A DNA stretch of 64,000 bases, taken from positions 2,852,001 through 2,916,000 of the forward strand of contig NZ_LT615367.1 of the NCBI RefSeq assembly GCF_900095885.1. The letters run 5' to 3'. Source of the stretch: Dickeya aquatica. GTDB taxonomy: Bacteria > Pseudomonadota > Gammaproteobacteria > Enterobacterales > Enterobacteriaceae. Under the pieces are notes generated by a model. It was given only the letters and a program-made list of their open reading frames with translations, made no database searches and was not told where the DNA came from. The first letter of the stretch is position 1, and each line of letters opens with the position of its first letter. A program made the translations under genes and the position numbers. Positions 48,441-56,649 of this stretch are shown in pieces.

Positions 48441-49258
48441 GCTTTATTACCGTCTATTTCAGATAACGCTAACATGTGTTGCTCTTTAGATAATTTATTT
48501 CGATGAAATTCTTTATTGTTTTCCATAAAAGAAACTCCTTTACCTTTCACTGTGTTAGCTACGATAACTTTAGGCTTTCTATTATGAGGAATATTAAACG
48601 CTTCTATGAGTTCATCTATATTGTTACCATCACACTCAATTACGCACCATCCACATGCACGCCATAAAGCAGATAAATCAAGATTTATTATGTCGCGAGT
48701 CATCCCATCAGATTGCAAACCATTTTTATCCACAATAACAGTCAAAGAGTCCAAATGCTGCTGAGCAGCAAAAAAAGCGCCTTCCCAGATAGCCCCCTCG
48801 TTACACTCTCCATCCCCGACGAGAACATAACTATGCCAAGACTGCTTTTTTAAACGGTGGCTTAATGCCAAACCGATACCGAATGATAACCCCTGAGCTA
48901 AACTGCCACTCGAAAAGTCTATCCCTAACTCAGGACACTTCGTTGGGTGCACTTGCAAAACAGAACCATTTATTTCAAAAGAGTCAAGAGTCTCTTTACT
49001 GATTACATCAAACTCTTGTAAAGTAGCATAGAGTCCTAATGCAGCATGTCCTTTACTTAAAATAAATACATCTCGCTTTTTATCTATTATATTTGAAGCA
49101 TCATATCGCAGTACTGAACCATAAATTGTTGTCAGTATATCAACAATTGATAAAGCTGGTGAGATATGAACACCATCACTTGGTGCATGATGAGCGACCT
49201 GTAATATAGTCTTACGTATATTACGGGCTCGGTCAAATAGCATGGTTACATTATTCAT
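48434..49258 (-). CDS. Transketolase-like N-terminal subunit
   Basis: 274-residue thiamine-diphosphate-binding subunit. The ThDP/Mg motif runs from GDGECNEGAIWEG (148-160) to VDKNG (Asn179). HAALGLYATL and GSLAQGLSFGIGLAL are conserved transketolase blocks. Split two-gene transketolases are common in natural-product and sugar pathways and rare in enterobacterial core metabolism, where TktA is a single chain. It overlaps the SDR gene upstream by 4 bases (ATGA). Confidence 0.9.
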   Translation of the reverse strand: MNNVTMLFDRARNIRKTILQVAHHAPSDGVHISPALSIVDILTTIYGSVLRYDASNIIDKKRDVFILSKGHAALGLYATLQEFDVISKETLDSFEINGSVLQVHPTKCPELGIDFSSGSLAQGLSFGIGLALSHRLKKQSWHSYVLVGDGECNEGAIWEGAFFAAQQHLDSLTVIVDKNGLQSDGMTRDIINLDLSALWRACGWCVIECDGNNIDELIEAFNIPHNRKPKVIVANTVKGKGVSFMENNKEFHRNKLSKEQHMLALSEIDGNKAC

Positions 49259-50001
49259 GATTTTAAACCCCCATCAACACGAATAACCTGACCAGTAATA
49301 TAAGCAGATAAATCAGATGCAAGAAAAACAGCTGTATCAGCAATTTCCTTTGGATAACCTACCCTAAGAATATCTGTACTATTTATAGCACCTTCCAGAA
49401 TAACCGATGGTAATGTTGTTAACATGTCCGTGTCTGTCACACCTGGAGCAATGCTATTTACTCTTATCCCTGATTCTCCAAGCTCAGCAGCAATTGATTT
49501 AGTCATCGCTATTATTGCAGCTTTAGATGCACCATAAGCTGACTTCCCTGGATTTCCATCCTCGCCAGCTGTAGAAGAGATATTAATAATACTACCGTTT
49601 CTATGTCTGACCATTAATTTAGAGATATACTGAGTGAAAATAAAAACAGAGAAAAAATTCACTTCAAATTGATTTCTTAATGCATCTTCCGTCGTCATTT
49701 GGAATAGTGAATTTAATGTAACACCGGCATTATTTATCAAAGCATGAATAATTTTCTTCTCTGCCATTAATTTCTTTACTGCCAGTTTCATTCCTTCACG
49801 ATCGGTCATATCAAAATAGATGGGCCATATTTCGACCTGATAGCGGGATGCTATAGATTGGATCAGTGAGGCAAATTCAGGTGTCTCTTGTCTTGCATGA
49901 GCGTATATATTAGCGCCATTGGCAGCGAACGCTTCAAGCATCGCTTTCCCCATACCTCGAGCCGTTCCGGTAATGAGAACATTTTTCCCCGTCAACAACA
50001 T
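49255..50001 (-). CDS. Short-chain dehydrogenase (FabG-like), island copy 1
   Basis: 248-residue classical SDR. TGTARGMGKAM is the cofactor site, NNAG is intact, and the catalytic Ser, Tyr and Lys are in ISSTAGEDG and YGASKAA. The C-terminal TGQVIRVDGGLKS is typical. AGGTGG lies 5 bases before the ATG at 50001. It closely resembles the neighbouring SDR, indicating a tandem duplication. A role in reducing a 3-oxo or alpha-hydroxyketo acyl intermediate is inferred. Confidence 0.88.
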   Translation of the reverse strand: MLLTGKNVLITGTARGMGKAMLEAFAANGANIYAHARQETPEFASLIQSIASRYQVEIWPIYFDMTDREGMKLAVKKLMAEKKIIHALINNAGVTLNSLFQMTTEDALRNQFEVNFFSVFIFTQYISKLMVRHRNGSIINISSTAGEDGNPGKSAYGASKAAIIAMTKSIAAELGESGIRVNSIAPGVTDTDMLTTLPSVILEGAINSTDILRVGYPKEIADTAVFLASDLSAYITGQVIRVDGGLKS

Positions 50002-50013
50002 AATATCCACCTG

Positions 50014-50757
50014 TTATCCAATACCACCATCAACACGGATGACTTGTCCGGTGATATAGCTTGATGAATCCGATGCAAGATAAAGAATAGCATTAGCTAC
50101 TTCCTCTGGTAAGCCAATGCGATGCAGCTCGCATCGGTTTAATTGCCGGTCAAGAGCCTCTGTAGGTAAATCCTCAGTCATTCTGGTTTTAATAATACCA
50201 GGAGCAACAGCATTCACCCGTATACCGTGTTGTCCTAATTCAGTAGCCAACGTTTTTGTAGCTGCAATTATTGCAGCCTTTGATGATGAATAGGCAAGCT
50301 GCCCTGGATTACCATCAATAGCTGATATACTTGAAACATTTATAACGCTTCCCTTTTTATTTCTCACCATTAATTTTGTTATATATTGAGTGAGATACAT
50401 TTGGGAAAAAAAATTAATTGAGAATGTATTTCTCAATTGTTCCATAGTCATCATATGAAAATAGGCATCAATATTAGCGCCTGCTATATTTGCCAATATA
50501 TCTATGGATTTCTTGGTTTTTTGTATAAAATTTGCACCTTGCTTTATTGCATCATAGTCCATCAAATCAAAATATACTGGTATTATTTCAACATCATATT
50601 TTTTTTTAAGCTCCTCAATGTGTGAAATAAAATTATCATCAGTATACTGGCAGCAAGCAAAAACATTCGCACCCGCTGCGGCGAATGCATCTAACGTTGC
50701 CAAACCAATACCTTGCAAACAACCTGTAACTACAGCATTTTTTCCTGACAGCAGCAT
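50014..50757 (-). CDS. Short-chain dehydrogenase (FabG-like), island copy 2
   Basis: 247-residue classical SDR with TGCLQGIGLATLDAF and the triad in VSSISAIDGNPG and YSSSKAA. The NNAG motif is replaced by NIAGAN, which is unusual but tolerated in some SDRs. AGGAG lies 6 bases before the ATG. It begins 9 bases after the ACP stop, so the ACP is its probable substrate carrier. A different substrate from its paralogue is likely after duplication. Confidence 0.87.
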   Translation of the reverse strand: MLLSGKNAVVTGCLQGIGLATLDAFAAAGANVFACCQYTDDNFISHIEELKKKYDVEIIPVYFDLMDYDAIKQGANFIQKTKKSIDILANIAGANIDAYFHMMTMEQLRNTFSINFFSQMYLTQYITKLMVRNKKGSVINVSSISAIDGNPGQLAYSSSKAAIIAATKTLATELGQHGIRVNAVAPGIIKTRMTEDLPTEALDRQLNRCELHRIGLPEEVANAILYLASDSSSYITGQVIRVDGGIG

Positions 50758-50766
50758 GAATGACTC

Positions 50767-51003
50767 CTAAATTACCACGTCATACTTACTCAGAATTTCT
50801 TTTCCTTTTTCATAAGAAGAGAAATCAATAATATCTTCTGTATCCATCATAATATCAAATGCTTCTTCTAAAGCTGATATCATTGACATATGCCCAACAG
50901 AGTCCCATGATGCAGTATCCTGATATTTATATCCTGGTAATATATCTTCAGAAACCTCAAATGTTTGAATGAAAACTTGATTGTATTTTTCTAAATTACT
51001 CAT
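50767..51003 (-). CDS. Dedicated acyl carrier protein of the island
   Basis: 78 residues with the phosphopantetheine site WDSVGHMSMI (Ser35), quite unlike AcpP (DSLDTVE). The acidic helical pattern (ISALEEAFDIMMDTEDI) is typical of ACPs from secondary pathways. It likely carries the acyl group made by the ligase, SDRs and transketolase, keeping it apart from fatty acid synthesis. AcpP-type sequence constraints are absent. Confidence 0.88.
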   Translation of the reverse strand: MSNLEKYNQVFIQTFEVSEDILPGYKYQDTASWDSVGHMSMISALEEAFDIMMDTEDIIDFSSYEKGKEILSKYDVVI

Positions 51004-51044
51004 TAGTTAACCCTTTAGTAATAGATTATAACTTACAATAACAT

Positions 51045-51069
51045 GGCTATTATTAAATATAATAGCGCC
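51045..51069. other. AT-rich hairpin between the NeuD-like and ACP genes
   Basis: GGCTATTAT and ATAATAGCGCC pair as an imperfect hairpin (one bulge) in the 93-base gap, the only long gap in the operon between 43.8 and 52.9 kb. TATAAT occurs on the minus strand at 51025-51030, so an internal promoter is possible, but no good -35 is visible. Confidence 0.4.
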
Positions 51070-51096
51070 GTGAAACTGTTAATTAGCTAAAAAAAA

Positions 51097-51753
51097 TCAA
51101 TTGAAGACTTTTTTGCTATCATTCTTTCGTAAAATTCGTGCAGGATTGCCGAGTGCGATAACCTCATCCGGTATATCGTTAAATACTGCGGCCCCCATAC
51201 CTACAATGCTCATATTTCCAATTGACGTTTTTTCTTTTACGACTGCACCCATCCCTAGAAACGATTGCTCACCAACATGACACCCACCCGCAAGGCTAAC
51301 ATATGTGGATATTATTGAGTGATTTCCTATATAAGAATCGTGCCCTATACTAGAGTTAGGCTGAAAAAAAACATTTTTGCCAATGGATGTATCACAGGAT
51401 ATATAAACACCCATGTTAATCACACAACCTTCACTTATTTTTGTACATTTTGGCACAATTACTGAAGGGTGAATCAGCGTTGCTAACATTATCCCATTCG
51501 ACTCAATTCTATCGGCAAAACATGCTCGCAAAGAAGGTTCACCGACAGCAATGACCACTTCAATATCACTGAGGTCCTGCCCATTGAGTAGTGACTCAAA
51601 TGATACAACACAATGTTTTTTTACTATCCTGTCAAAGTTTAGATCATCTATGAAGAAAATATCATTCCATCGAGAATCTAGTGAGTTTATATATTCGGCC
51701 AGAACTAATACTTCTCTCCCCAACCCACCTGACCCATATATTCCAAGTTTCAT
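51097..51753 (-). CDS. NeuD/PglD/VioB-like acyltransferase
   Basis: 218-residue protein. A Rossmann-like N-terminus (MKLGIYGSGGLGREVLVLAEY) binds the nucleotide sugar, and the C-terminal left-handed beta-helix has hexapeptide repeats (VINMGVYISCDTSIGKNV, IGHDSYIGN, VVKEKTSIGNMSIVGMGA). The His in SSIGHDSYIG corresponds to the catalytic base of PglD. Placed directly after the VioA-like gene (8-base gap), it most likely N-acylates the 4-amino sugar. The acyl donor could be an ACP thioester rather than acetyl-CoA, given the operon. Confidence 0.85.
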   Translation of the reverse strand: MKLGIYGSGGLGREVLVLAEYINSLDSRWNDIFFIDDLNFDRIVKKHCVVSFESLLNGQDLSDIEVVIAVGEPSLRACFADRIESNGIMLATLIHPSVIVPKCTKISEGCVINMGVYISCDTSIGKNVFFQPNSSIGHDSYIGNHSIISTYVSLAGGCHVGEQSFLGMGAVVKEKTSIGNMSIVGMGAAVFNDIPDEVIALGNPARILRKNDSKKVFN

Positions 51754-51761
51754 ACAGCCCT

Positions 51762-52886
51762 CTATTTTATATATTTATTGATGATATCTCTGATAGCGAG
51801 AATGACCCTTTCTTGCTCATGAGAGGATAGGTCAGGATATATGGGAAGGCATAATACACGACTAGATATATCAGTTGCCACTGGCAGGTTGTCGCTATGC
51901 GAACTATCTAAACCACGGTACATTGGAAAAGAACTAATTAAAGGGAAAAAGTATCTTCTGGAATAAATATTTCTCTCTTTGAGCTCATTGTAAATGGCAT
52001 CCCTCATTCCATCGGGGCACTCTTCAAGAAAAATAGGGAAATAGGCATAATTCCAATCAATGCCATCTATATTTTTAAGCATTCTGATCTGCGGTATATT
52101 AGAAAAGGAACTAATGTACTTCTCATATATATGCATTCTGGCATCAAGTGCATTGTTAATGTATTTTAATTGAAGCAATCCAAATGCAGCCTGTACTTCA
52201 TTCATCTTTGAATTTATACCCGTAGCCACTACAGTTGTTTCATCTGCAAATCCAAAATTCTTCAAATAATCGATTCGCTGCTTCATTTTTTTATCATGAC
52301 AAATTATTGCGCCACCTTCTATTGTATTGAAGACTTTGGTCGCATGAAAACTGAGTATTGATAAATCACCATAGTTAAGAATACTGACATCTTGTTTTTT
52401 CACACCAAACGCATGAGCCGCGTCATAAATAACTTTAATACCATATACATCAGAAATCCTCTGGATCTCATCAACATCACATGGAATACCATAGCAATGT
52501 ACAGGTAATATTGCTGATGTCAGTGGTGTAATAGCTGCCTCTATTTTGGTTGGATCGAGATTACAACTAACAGGATCGATATCAACAAATACAGGCTTTA
52601 ATCCATTCCATAATAAAGAATGCGATGTTGCCACAAAAGAGTAAGGCGTTGTAATAACTTCACCAGTAATTCTTAGTGCCTGCAGTGCCGTTAACAACGC
52701 AAGCGTACCATTACTGAATAAGCTCAGATACTTTACACCGAGGTAATCAGCCAATTCCTTTTCTAATGCTTCATGGAATGGGCCGCCATTTGTAATGTGT
52801 TGATTACTCCATATTTTTTCAAGATAAGGTGTAAACTCTGCCAACGGCGGAAGCAACGGTCTTGTAACAAAAATATTATCTTTCAT
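51762..52886 (-). CDS. VioA-like sugar aminotransferase (DegT/DnrJ family)
   Basis: 374-residue PLP enzyme. Lys184 in SFHATKVFNTIEGG is the internal aldimine lysine, and Asp155 in IYDAAHAFG contacts the pyridine nitrogen. The start FVTRPLLPPLAEFTPYLEKIW and sequence throughout resemble VioA, which converts dTDP-4-keto-6-deoxyglucose to dTDP-viosamine (4-amino-4,6-dideoxyglucose). The upstream dTDP-sugar genes rmlA/rmlB are not in the window and must be elsewhere. A 119-base gap separates it from the OGT fusion. Confidence 0.88.
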   Translation of the reverse strand: MKDNIFVTRPLLPPLAEFTPYLEKIWSNQHITNGGPFHEALEKELADYLGVKYLSLFSNGTLALLTALQALRITGEVITTPYSFVATSHSLLWNGLKPVFVDIDPVSCNLDPTKIEAAITPLTSAILPVHCYGIPCDVDEIQRISDVYGIKVIYDAAHAFGVKKQDVSILNYGDLSILSFHATKVFNTIEGGAIICHDKKMKQRIDYLKNFGFADETTVVATGINSKMNEVQAAFGLLQLKYINNALDARMHIYEKYISSFSNIPQIRMLKNIDGIDWNYAYFPIFLEECPDGMRDAIYNELKERNIYSRRYFFPLISSFPMYRGLDSSHSDNLPVATDISSRVLCLPIYPDLSSHEQERVILAIRDIINKYIK

Positions 52887-53005
52887 ACATCCCCTTGTTA
52901 CAATTTTTCATTAACTTTTAGACTCTGGCAAAGCTACCGCCCTTGGCTATAGCTACCAATGTGCTACTCAATAACTCACTGCTACATACATGTGATACTT
53001 TTGCT

Positions 53006-56000
53006 CTATTTATCGACAGAAAACGTAATTGGTTTTCCAGCGCTACAGTAAATATCCCACGCTTTCCTAAGTATCTTCTCAAAATATAACGAAGGTTTAG
53101 TACCACTCATTATGGACTTCGTTATCTTTGTACGCAAATTTTCACGGACATAGGCAAGTCGTGAGTGATCCTTACTGAACGCGATAGCTTTTTCTTTATA
53201 CTCTTGCCGGGAATGAGCAACAAAGTCGTCTAATTCAAGCCCTCCTGTTGACAAAAAGCCTTGCAGCGTTGCTAACGTATCACCCACCATGGTCAATGTT
53301 GGTACCCCCATCCATAGCGCGTGATTGGTTGTTGTTCCTCCGGTATAAGGGAATGTATCCAGCAAAATATCCACTTCATGATGGCTGTGAAGATATGCCC
53401 CCATTCCTGTCTTGAGACGGAAAATTAATCGACTTTTATCGACACCCCAATTATTCATTTTCTGGGTAATTGAATTAATGAGTTCGTTTCCGGGCATATA
53501 TCCAAGTAATAACTTAGAGTCAGGGACTTCACATAAAATTTCCGCCCACAACTTCAACATATAATCATTAATTTTTTGTGGGCGATTAAATGTCCCAAAT
53601 GTTATATATCCGTTAGATAGTGCTGGTAGTTTATTAACTTCCGGGCTTCCCTTTGCCGGCTCAAACATCTTCACGAATGGCATGAAAATTAATTTTTCAG
53701 TAAATTGCTCTTGTAAACTTTCTGGCAAACTCACGTTTGCATTCACAATATAATAATCAAGAGCAGACATTCCTGTCGTTCCTGGATAACCTATCCAGCT
53801 CATCTGGATGGGCGCTGGTTTAAATGCAAGCACAGGAAGCCGGTTGTAGGCGGTATGACCAGACAGATCAATAAGGATGTCAATTTCATCTTTATTGATG
53901 AGTGCAGCCAATTCCAGATCACCCATCTTATCAACTTCATACCACCCCGCAGTCGTCTTTTTCAGACTATCTGCTTTCTCATCGTTACGTTGAAAACTGG
54001 AATAGGCATAAATAGAGAAGGTGTTGCGATCAAGTGAATTCCAGACAGGCTCCAGAAAATTTGTCACCGGGTGACCACCTAAGTCACCGGAAATAAAACC
54101 GATGCGCAGTGGGCGTTGAGAGTCTTTATTATCAGTATAAGTAAATCGGTGGCGGTAACCCGCAGCAACATCTTCGACACGTTTACCAAAAACGAGGTGC
54201 TCTTGAAACAATTCTGCGGGCGTCACAGTAACATCATGCGACAACCCCAACAATAAGTTACTATGTAAATGAAACGCACTAGGCATCAACTCAATTGTTT
54301 TACGGTGATATTTGATAGAGTCCTCTCTCCCCAAATTATGGCAGACCATGCCCATATGGCTAATAAAATTCGGGTTTTCTGGGTCAATTTGTAACGCCTT
54401 CTCCATACAAATAAATGCAGAATCAAAGTTATTGGTAACGTTTAATAGTACCGCCAACGTATCCCATGCAAAGCCTTTACGTTTGTCACATCGTAATACT
54501 TTTCTGGTTAGTGCTATCCCCGAATGTAATTCACTCTTTCTCCAGAAACATATAGCCATATCAATATAGAAATCCCAGCTAAATGGCATCAGTGCAATTG
54601 CTCTGGTAATAATGCTTAATGCGCCATCAAAATCCCCCGAGCGGACATAAGTATTAACAAAGGGGTACCATGCCCAAAGATTATCGCGATAGGTATTCAT
54701 GATAGCTTCTGCCTGAGCTCTGGCTTTAGTAAAATTTCCTATAGCCATCAGTTTATCTATTTCCTCGTACACCTTGGGGCTTAACGCATTTTTATCTTGC
54801 CGACTCTTTTTATGTGTTACTGATTTCTCTGGCTCAATAAAGCCACCAGCATTGCTTTCACTGACATATACCACCAGCGACTGGATATAAATAGCAACCT
54901 CAGCGGTATCAGCCTTGACAATAGCTTCCTGCAAATAGTCTCGCCATGCGCGCGGCGTTCCCCATACGACACCTTTGTTACGCAGCCCCCACAGTTGGCT
55001 ATAGAACGCTTTATCTTTATCTTTGATTGATGAAGGCAGTTCCTGCAAAAATTTTCTCTCAGCGCTATCGAGTGAAACCGGCTCATGCCAAAAATTAAAT
55101 GCCAGCCCGGTAGTTGCAAGCGCTGGTAAGGCGGTGAGCGTTTTGTAGCAACTGTTACGGTAAGGACAATTCCCTATACGGACGTAAAGACCACTGATAC
55201 CTTTTACAAACAGATTTTTTAGCGCCTGCAATACATCATGCCGGTGATTTTCATTTTCCTTTTCCGGCTGCTGAGTATTAAAAATTAGCTGTTCCAGGCT
55301 AAGACTAGCAGGCCATGCTTCTCCTAAGGCATCAAGAATACTTAATACTATATAATGCTCGGTGCTGATATTCTCACCAGTACCAGAGGTATGGGCATTC
55401 AACGTCTTATCGTCTAATTTGACGCGCTGAAAATTTCCTGCCCAGTTAAAGTCGATGAGTTTTGAGAGGTCTGGCTCAGGCAGAATCTCTCCTGCTCTTT
55501 CTTGTGGTGCTAGTATGCTGAATCGCTGAGAGCGGTTAACGGCAAAATCCAGGTATTGCTGACGTAAGTAAGTGGTATTTTTAGGGCAGACTGTCTCATG
55601 CAAATGTGAAACCTGGTCGCCATAATGGCTTGCCATCTCGGTATACGCACGAACATCTCCGACATAAGCAAATCCAGTTTTAGTAATCTGCGCGTAGAAA
55701 TCAACGAAATAGCAAGGCTGATTCAATCCTTGCAAATAATGCAGGGAAAAATCCACATCAGATTGTTTTTCAGCCTGCTCAATAAAGGCCTTCAGGGCTA
55801 TATTCTGGGCATTATCAGGAGAGGTACCTAAAGATAGATAGGTCAGCATTGCACGAGCACTGGCTTGCGCTGTCTTCTCATCGTCAGCAAGGCTACTGTG
55901 CAGTTGGATGGCATCACGCAAAATTTCGCCGGCCTTCCACCCTGGGTAAGTGTTGTAGCTATAACAAACGATACCTTCGGTAGTCAGGTGATCATGGCAG

Positions 56001-56440
56001 AACTGCAACAAGGCATCTCGGGTCTCACCACCAATCAGGCTAAACAATCCGTGGATAACAATGTAGTCAAATTTGCCTGGGTCACAGGCCAGTAACGACT
56101 CAAGATCTAACGCAAATAATGCAATGTTATCAAGTTCAAGCTGTTTTATTAAGGCACAGCCTTTTTCAATTTGATTGGCATCAAGATCGATCCCGATAGA
56201 TTGTGACTGTGGATTTGCCAGCGCGAAGGGTAATAAATTACCGCCATCCTTACACCCAATCTCAAGAACGCGTGCTGTTTCCGGTGCAGCGGATTTAATG
56301 CCGTAAAGATGTGCTGTCGCTTGCAGATGAAAAGGAGCGGTATGAGGAATCGGTGAGGATATTGAACTTAATAATGTTTCACCCGTATCGTCACCCAGAT
56401 CAGTGCTGTTCGCTAAAGGTTGTGTATCTGGCATGGTCAC
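53006..56440 (-). CDS. Methyltransferase-TPR-OGT (SPINDLY-type) fusion protein
   Basis: 1144-residue multidomain protein. Residues about 40-180 are a class I methyltransferase (SAM motif VLEIGCKDGGN at 58-68). About 210-310 resembles the methyltransferase regulatory domain of PKMT-type protein lysine methyltransferases, and 330-520 a PKMT-like C-terminal domain. TPR-like repeats occupy about 575-770. The C-terminal 370 residues are a family 41 glycosyltransferase, with GDLGGHPVTNF, LIDLSGHTAYNRLP, IGYPGTTG, FNRPQKIND and DTFPYTGGTTTNHALWMGVP. I infer O-glycosylation of flagellin Ser/Thr, plus methylation of protein or glycan. The start is GTG with AAGGA 8 bases upstream. GC is higher than in the rest of the island. 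Confidence 0.88.
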   Translation of the reverse strand: MTMPDTQPLANSTDLGDDTGETLLSSISSPIPHTAPFHLQATAHLYGIKSAAPETARVLEIGCKDGGNLLPFALANPQSQSIGIDLDANQIEKGCALIKQLELDNIALFALDLESLLACDPGKFDYIVIHGLFSLIGGETRDALLQFCHDHLTTEGIVCYSYNTYPGWKAGEILRDAIQLHSSLADDEKTAQASARAMLTYLSLGTSPDNAQNIALKAFIEQAEKQSDVDFSLHYLQGLNQPCYFVDFYAQITKTGFAYVGDVRAYTEMASHYGDQVSHLHETVCPKNTTYLRQQYLDFAVNRSQRFSILAPQERAGEILPEPDLSKLIDFNWAGNFQRVKLDDKTLNAHTSGTGENISTEHYIVLSILDALGEAWPASLSLEQLIFNTQQPEKENENHRHDVLQALKNLFVKGISGLYVRIGNCPYRNSCYKTLTALPALATTGLAFNFWHEPVSLDSAERKFLQELPSSIKDKDKAFYSQLWGLRNKGVVWGTPRAWRDYLQEAIVKADTAEVAIYIQSLVVYVSESNAGGFIEPEKSVTHKKSRQDKNALSPKVYEEIDKLMAIGNFTKARAQAEAIMNTYRDNLWAWYPFVNTYVRSGDFDGALSIITRAIALMPFSWDFYIDMAICFWRKSELHSGIALTRKVLRCDKRKGFAWDTLAVLLNVTNNFDSAFICMEKALQIDPENPNFISHMGMVCHNLGREDSIKYHRKTIELMPSAFHLHSNLLLGLSHDVTVTPAELFQEHLVFGKRVEDVAAGYRHRFTYTDNKDSQRPLRIGFISGDLGGHPVTNFLEPVWNSLDRNTFSIYAYSSFQRNDEKADSLKKTTAGWYEVDKMGDLELAALINKDEIDILIDLSGHTAYNRLPVLAFKPAPIQMSWIGYPGTTGMSALDYYIVNANVSLPESLQEQFTEKLIFMPFVKMFEPAKGSPEVNKLPALSNGYITFGTFNRPQKINDYMLKLWAEILCEVPDSKLLLGYMPGNELINSITQKMNNWGVDKSRLIFRLKTGMGAYLHSHHEVDILLDTFPYTGGTTTNHALWMGVPTLTMVGDTLATLQGFLSTGGLELDDFVAHSRQEYKEKAIAFSKDHSRLAYVRENLRTKITKSIMSGTKPSLYFEKILRKAWDIYCSAGKPITFSVDK

Positions 56441-56591
56441 AAGGAATTTCCTTCAATACTTTATGCGGAGATAAAATTGCCTCTAGTATATAAGAAAGTT
56501 CTTTTCACCAATCCCTCGATCATCAAATTATAACATCTCTATTTCATCGTTTAAGAAGCCAATTTTATTTATCCCTGTCATATCTCAGAAT

Positions 56592-56625
56592 AAATAAAAA
56601 ACCAACCCAAGAGGGTTGGTTTCTC
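56592..56625 (-). terminator. fliC terminator
   Basis: AACCAACCC/GGGTTGGTT stem with a four-base loop; on the minus strand it is followed by a T-rich run (TTTTTTATTTATT). It lies about 28 bases beyond the fliC stop and separates fliC from the OGT gene. Confidence 0.9.
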
Positions 56626-56649
56626 AATCGACAACTAGGTAAACAAGGA

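Noticed and set aside
49255..51003. A second fatty acid synthase or polyketide cluster
   Set aside because: The ACP and two FabG-like SDRs suggested it, but there is no ketosynthase, acyltransferase or dehydratase in the island.
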